DNA of 64,000 nucleotides. It comes from Panaeolus papilionaceus (Eukaryota > Basidiomycota > Agaricomycetes > Agaricales). Positions 59,445 through 64,000 of this stretch are shown one piece after another; within the stretch, counting starts at the first letter, position 1, and each line of letters opens with the position of its first letter. The DNA lies in contig JADNRZ010000010.1 of assembly GCA_015501605.1 (NCBI GenBank), positions 1 through 64,000 on the forward strand, written 5' to 3'. The notes beneath the pieces were generated by a model. The model was given only the letters and a program-made list of their open reading frames with translations, had not been told where the DNA came from and did no database searches. A program made the position numbers and the translations under genes.

Positions 59445-61206
59445 TCTAGCCAGGTCTGAAATATTTGAATGAAGCGAATCGCCGACGTGATTGAAAACAA
59501 GTTTTATAACAAATCCAAGACAATTTTACAAACTACATATTTACTCTATATGATGCTCAGAACTCGGCTCTAACCTTACCGTTAACCTTCTTACTCCTCT
59601 TAACGACGAAAGCGCCACGATCAAAGGTGTTGAGGACGATATGGCCACTCGCGAAGTAGGGGTAGTTGTGCCACGATCCAACGAAGGAAGGCTCCTCTGT
59701 AGCATCATCGTCTTCGGGGAAGATATCAAGATATCCGACTTCGTGAATACCTGCACCAGTTGGATCAGAGCGAACGGAGGAAACATCGAGGATACGAAGA
59801 CCAGCGCCGTATTGCGACTGGTAAGCGAAGAATTTATTGATGTACTGGTTGTGGTCGATGGAGATCCGGTTCGATTTGTAGGTACCACTGAGGATGGGTT
59901 TAGCGAGCGATTTTATGTCCCAGATGTAAGTCGTTGCACGCTGGTCGGCCGCAGCACCTTCTTTGTCGACCTCATCGTACTCGTCATCGAGGAGAAGATA
60001 ATCTTGATTGTTGACATCCAGGACCCATCCCTGGTGAGTATACGCAGCGCCATCGTAAGAGGTGATGGAAATGATGGATGGGTTGGCTTTGTCCGTAATG
60101 TCGTAGATGGTGAGGGCATCCTCATTGTACCCATAACAGATCTCGCGGCCTTCGTATTTCTTATCAGGCCCATGGTAAATCAGGCACTGGGCATCGTGAA
60201 CATATCCATCTGCAGGGGCACATCCAGATTGCTTGGGATTGGCAATGTCATTGAGGTCGATGAAGATCAGTCCAGAGCGACACGTGCTGTTACGAGGCTG
60301 AGCACCAACAGAGACGATGTGGTTGGACGCAGCAGCAGAGACAACGTTGTGAGTCCTGCCAACTGGGAGATCGGCGAAATGATAAGAGTCGGTGTGAATA
60401 TCGAAGACCTTGGTCGTGGTTGAGAGACGATTCCACCATGGGCGAAGCTCAAGGAGCTAACAGAACAATAAAAAACATTAGTCTGGAATCTCGGATATAA
60501 TGTCACTGGATATTCAATCGTATAACGCACCTTACGAGTGTCAAAGATTTGAATGCCATGTCCAACCGCCTCGGAACCGATAATGGCGTAGCGTCCTTTA
60601 TAGTCGCGAATTTCGCGCCACAAACTGTTGACGCTATATGGGGGTAGGCGACCGATGTAGTCTAGCGTCCCCTCTGCTTTGCCAACGATTGGAATGTAGT
60701 TCCACCAGCCTTTACCAACGACCTCTGCAAATGCAGCGCCGTCAGCTTGGGCTACAGCGACGAACTCGCGTCCATCCACGGTGTATCCCCAGATGGAGCT
60801 GCCTATTTATTCCCAAAATTGCGTCAGATTACGACCTGATGTAAGATGAGGACCAACTTACCAATGCTCTTGGTCGTGATGTTTGACCCAAGGTCGGCGT
60901 GAGTGAGATGACCAGTGACATCGAGGTTGTTGCACTGGAACTTCGTGTCGGTACCGTTGAACTTGAGAGTGACATAGCCATTCTGACAGGGATTAGGGTC
61001 GTTCAGAGTAGCCCATTTCGTTTTCATTTCAATTTCATTTCAATTTCATTTCGTTTTGATTTGAGTCTCGGCGGCTTCGGCATGCATCGGTAATTTCCGA
61101 AATGATCATTCAACTTTGACTGTGATCTGAAATGAACGAAATCAAATCAGTACGCACTGCGTGCATACACAATTGTCCACATCCTTCCACATATACCTCA
61201 CTCAGC

Positions 61207-61662
61207 ATGCCTACTCTTACAGATCGTAGAAAGGCTGCAGATGCTTTGTTTAATGCATTTATCAGTGACTTTATCTTGGAACTGGAGTCACATGAATTCT
61301 CTGATGGTGATGAGATGGATGATGAGGAGGAGGAGTCAGATAACGAGTCGGAAGACGAGATGAGTGATGATTCAAGCTCTGAGGATGGTGTTTCAGATGC
61401 AGATGATGAAGATTTAACACCTGCTGAGGTGTATGTGGAGCGCATGATGCAACTGTACTCTACTCGCTATGAACAGGAGCGAAGGGAAATTCCAAAGTCC
61501 TCAGCTTTTTGCCACAACCTTCTCCACATCTACAAAAATGATCACCCTGATATATTCCGCTCCTACCTCCGTATCACCCCTTCCTGTTTTGATGCCCTTC
61601 TTTCAGTCCTTGCAGATGATCCAGTCTTTTTTAACAACTCAAACAACCACACTAGACCTTAG
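61207..61662 (+). pseudogene. Truncated PIF/Harbinger transposase, N-terminal part
   Basis: ATG 61207 (MPTLTDRRKAADALFNAF; an in-frame ATG lies at 61132). An acidic Asp/Glu/Ser stretch follows, then the typical pre-catalytic block HPDIFRSYLRITPSCFDALL and VLADDPVFFNNSNN. The frame ends abruptly at 61662, well before the DDE nuclease domain (DDE_Tnp_4). The element can therefore only be moved in trans. Confidence 0.75.
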
Positions 61663-61852
61663 GCATTGTCCTCTTCTCCTTTTCGGCCCCCTTCTTCTGC
61701 GCTTTCTTGCCAGCTGAAGGTTGGACAACCTCATTCTCCTTCCCTCCTGCTGCCCCAGCTTTCCGCTTTTTCTGAGCATTTGTTGATTTTTCTTGAGTAT
61801 TACTGGGCTTATCTTTAAGAGCGGCACTCCCAGCTGCTTTTTTGCGTGCCAT
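61652..61852 (-). pseudogene. Truncated second Harbinger ORF, basic N-terminal part
   Basis: ATG 61852 (MARKKAAGSAALKDK) to the stop at 61652. A Lys/Ala-rich 66-residue stub (AQKKRKAGAAGGKENEVVQ) of the kind found at the N-terminus of the accessory DNA-binding (Myb/SANT-like) protein of Harbinger elements; the DNA-binding domain itself is missing. It overlaps the end of the transposase stub by 11 bases, marking the internal deletion junction. Confidence 0.5.
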
Positions 61853-62309
61853 GTGTATTAATGTGAAGATATAATAAGGGGAAAATGAGTGTCGGAGGAG
61901 GTATAGCAGCGACGCGATGAAATGCACGAAATGGAATTGTGATTTACATGATTATATAATCTACCATAATTAGATGCCGACCGTTCGGCACATCCCAAAT
62001 AGAATCTGAAATGAAAAACGAAATGAAATCGAAATGAAAACGAAATGGGCTACTCTGAACGACCCTATTGAATCCGTTGCTGCTGGTGAATTTTGTGGGG
62101 TTGAAGATGCCGCGCTGTCCAGCTTGACTCCAAACGGCCTCCTTCTCTGCCATAATCTGGTCCATGACTTCGCCTGAGGCATAACGTTCATGAGCCACAG
62201 GGTCTCGAGGACGTTCCTTGGCAAGAACGAGGGAGGCTGCGATGAGCGCCGTCGACAGTAGGAGCTTCATGACTGATGAAGGGAAGCGAGGAATGGAGAA
62301 TAGGAACAC

Positions 62310-63181
62310 CGAAATGCATGTTGGTTTAATGTGAGCTATTTATTCGCTTCCTTTGCGCGAATTTGGTGATTTACTATGGAAAGAAGTCAAAGAAGGTATT
62401 GTTCTCAGTTAGAGAATGACATACCAAAGCATGATACAAGCACCTGCTCATCCTGTCTGACAAAAAGTGCTGGTCGTCGCTCCACATGGGCAACGGAATA
62501 ACAGTCAATGTCACCCACAAGCAAATCTAGGGGGAAAGTTCAGAATTAGTCATAAAACTCATGAAAGATCCGAGAAGAGAACATAGCACACCATATCGCA
62601 CTCATTTCTGGCAAGGCCAGTGGAACGCCTCCTCGTTGCGCCATCCCCAACAGACCCGGTAGCTGCGCACAAAAGCCTCACTACCGATATCGAAATCCAC
62701 ACCACGCAATTCGAGTTATTCCATGAGCAATAAAATGGAGAAGTAATGTTAAGAGACCAATGCTTCGATTCTGACGCCAAGGCGTCCTCCTCACCGTCGC
62801 CTGTGGTGAACGCATGGTGGTGGTATAGAATTGAGGGTTCTGACAATGTCGTTGGTTGGGCAGACGCGAGGTTCTCATCACGTGTAAGTCCTTGGCGTTA
62901 CGCACAACGCGTCGAGATTGAATGCGCGCCAAGAGAGCGGAGGAAAGCAGAGTCACCGGCAGATCTTTGGTCTTCTTCGACTTCTTCCGTTAAACTTATT
63001 TTTGCAATGAATGGCTTGTTAGTAAGTCTATCTAACATTGACTGGCATGCTATCAGTATCCACTTTCCACATCCAGGGGGCTCAGACGAGGATATTGGGG
63101 CACCCCTATTGCTCAGACTGGATTCTGCACAACGAACAAAATATCTCATAGAATTACACCTTTTGTAGTAATACAGCATCT
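62310..63181. other. Intergenic, no gene recognised
   Basis: Separates the two tandem LVIVD genes. It should contain the promoter of the left gene (right of 62270) and the 3' end of the right gene. Open frames on both strands (62559-62846, 62746-63168) show no motif I recognise. Confidence 0.5.
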
Positions 63182-64000
63182 TCAGAACTCGGCTCTGACC
63201 TTTCCGTTCAGCTTCTTGCTTCTCTTCACAACAAACGCACCACGATCGAACGTGTTCAAAACAATGTGACCACTCGAAAAGTAGGGGTAGTTGTGCCATG
63301 AACCAATAAACGACGGCTTCTCTGTGGCATCATCGTCCTCGGGGAAGATGTCGAGATACCCTACTTCGTGAATACCGGCGCCAGTGGGGTCAGAGCGAAC
63401 AGACGAGACATCGAGGATTCGCAGACCAGCACCGTACTGCGATTGGTAAGCGAAGAATTTGTTGATGTACTGGTTGTGGTCGATGGAGATCCGGTTCGAT
63501 TTGTAGGTACCACTGAGGATGGGTTTAGCGAGCGATTTTATGTCCCAGATGTAAGTCGTTGCACGCTGGTCGGCCGCAGCACCTTCTTTGTCGACCTCAT
63601 CGTACTCGTCATCGAGGAGGAGGTAGTCCTGGTTGTTAACGTCGAGAACCCAGCCCTGGTGCGTATAGGACGCGCCGTCGTATGATGTGATGGAGATGAT
63701 GGAAGGCTTAGCCTTGTCGGTGATGTCGTAGATGGTGAGGGCATCCTCGTTGTATCCATAACAGATCTCGCGGCCCTCGTATTGCTTATCAGGCCCATGG
63801 TAAATCAAGCACTGAGCATCGTGGACGTATCCATCGGCAGGAGCACAACCAGATTGCTTGGGATTGGCGATATCGTTTAGGTCGATGAAGATGAGTCCAG
63901 AGCGACAGGTGCTGTTACGAGGAGCGGCACCGACGGAGACAATATGATTGGATGCAGCAGCTGATACGACGTTGTGTGTCCTACCAACAGGGAGGTCACC
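63182..64000 (-). CDS. LVIVD-repeat secreted protein, paralogue, 5' part beyond window
   Basis: Only the last exon is visible, open from the right edge (64000) to the stop at 63182. It matches exon 3 of the left paralogue over its whole visible length (CYGYNEDALTIYDITDKA, SYDGASYTHQGWVLDVNNQD, YIWDIKSLAKPILSGTYKSN, RISIDHNQYINKFFAYQSQY, GSWHNYPYFSSGHIVLNTFD) and ends with the same KVRAEF. No insertion or frameshift was seen in this part. Overall identity with the left copy is high but uneven: a 158-bp stretch is identical. The start, signal peptide and first exons lie outside the window. Confidence 0.85.
   Translation of the reverse strand, partial: GDLPVGRTHNVVSAAASNHIVSVGAAPRNSTCRSGLIFIDLNDIANPKQSGCAPADGYVHDAQCLIYHGPDKQYEGREICYGYNEDALTIYDITDKAKPSIISITSYDGASYTHQGWVLDVNNQDYLLLDDEYDEVDKEGAAADQRATTYIWDIKSLAKPILSGTYKSNRISIDHNQYINKFFAYQSQYGAGLRILDVSSVRSDPTGAGIHEVGYLDIFPEDDDATEKPSFIGSWHNYPYFSSGHIVLNTFDRGAFVVKRSKKLNGKVRAEF

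Larger units (their letters stand above)
60995..62066. mobile_element. 1,072-bp internally deleted PIF/Harbinger element, 3-bp target duplication
   Basis: Perfect inverted termini of 36 bases begin AGGGTCGTTCAGAGTAGCCC at both ends and continue with one mismatch to about 47 bases. The trinucleotide ATT (plus strand) flanks both sides (60992-60994 and 62067-62069), and excision with one copy removed restores the LVIVD reading frame. Inside are a plus-strand Harbinger transposase N-terminal fragment and a minus-strand second ORF that ends where the first ends, as expected if the middle of a two-ORF Harbinger element was deleted. Confidence 0.9.
59557..62270 (-). pseudogene. LVIVD-repeat (choice-of-anchor B-like) secreted protein, interrupted by a Harbinger element
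   Basis: Secreted repeat protein whose biochemical role is unknown. ATG 62270 starts a signal peptide (MKLLLSTALIAASLVLA). Exon 1 runs 62270-62067, is cut by the insertion, and resumes 60991-60862. Exon 2 is 60802-60531 and exon 3 is 60456-59557. Without the insertion and one target copy the coding length is 1,506 bases, 501 residues, in frame (join SSNGF-N-PCQNGYVTL). Family landmarks are WGYTVDGREFVAVAQADG, LPPYSVNSLWREIRDYKGRY, GHGIQIFDTRK, LPVGRTHNVV, DGYVHDAQCLIYHGPD, CYGYNEDALTIYDITDKA, YTHQGWVLD, DDEYDEVDKEG and IDHNQYINKFFAYQSQYG. The insertion would disrupt the protein unless it is spliced. A close paralogue lies 0.9 kb upstream on the same strand. Confidence 0.8.

Noticed and set aside
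59641..60423. 260-codon open frame on the plus strand
   Set aside because: It is antisense to exon 3 of the LVIVD gene, whose own frame is open and carries the family motifs; the paralogue shows the same antisense shadow (63368-63685).

Overview
The window looks like a transposon-rich, gene-poor accessory region of an Agaricomycete (mushroom-forming basidiomycete) genome. The reasons are genes cut by many short GT-AG introns of about 44-75 bases, a CxC6-type cysteine-cluster gene of the kind that accompanies KDZ transposons in basidiomycetes, stubs of a basidiomycete PIF/Harbinger element, a Tc1/mariner (DD34E) transposase, and secreted LVIVD-repeat proteins. No bacterial features, rRNA or convincing tRNA were seen. 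All gene models were built by hand from splice signals, frame bookkeeping and comparison of copies within the window; no database search was possible.

The backbone of the window is a dispersed family of P-loop GTPase-like genes. There are seven copies, here GTP1 to GTP7 from left to right: GTP1 at 7.6-9.1 kb (-), GTP2 at 25.3-26.9 kb (+), GTP3 at 30.8-32.1 kb (+), GTP4 at 38.8-40.0 kb (-), GTP5 at 41.9-43.3 kb (-), GTP6 at 49.7-51.2 kb (+) and GTP7 at 56.1-57.5 kb (-). They form two subfamilies (I: GTP1, 2, 5, 7; II: GTP3, 4, 6) with the same five-exon structure. The P-loop sits on a 34-base micro-exon in all seven. Some copies are intact and some are decaying: a one-base deletion in GTP5 exon 1, a one-base deletion in GTP6 exon 4, and a DTPG to DTPE change in GTP7. 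Subfamily I copies were duplicated with their flanks, and the first 500 bases of the window look like the 5' flank of a further copy to the left.

Between these genes lie long pyrimidine-rich (or, inverted, purine-rich) dispersed repeats without coding potential, called family 1 here, in at least eight copies. One of them is split by a 4,983-bp element (10063-15045) with long inverted termini and a 5-bp duplication. That element in turn carries a 717-bp hAT-like element with an 8-bp duplication (11933-12649). Next comes a CxC6/KDZ-associated gene (16545-20144) interrupted by a 1,195-bp insertion with an 8-bp duplication, and convergent to it a long cysteine-cluster gene (20316-21929). A tandem array of small hairpins with covarying stems lies at 23.1-23.4 kb.

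Other genes are a small acidic/SAM-like hypothetical gene and a Tc1/mariner transposase at the left, a small secreted six-cysteine protein (35032-35618), a serine-rich protein (36237-37238), a Gal80/GFO-IDH-MOCA-like oxidoreductase remnant (58910-59444) and, at the right end, two tandem LVIVD-repeat secreted-protein genes. The first of these is interrupted by a 1,072-bp internally deleted Harbinger element; the second runs off the window.
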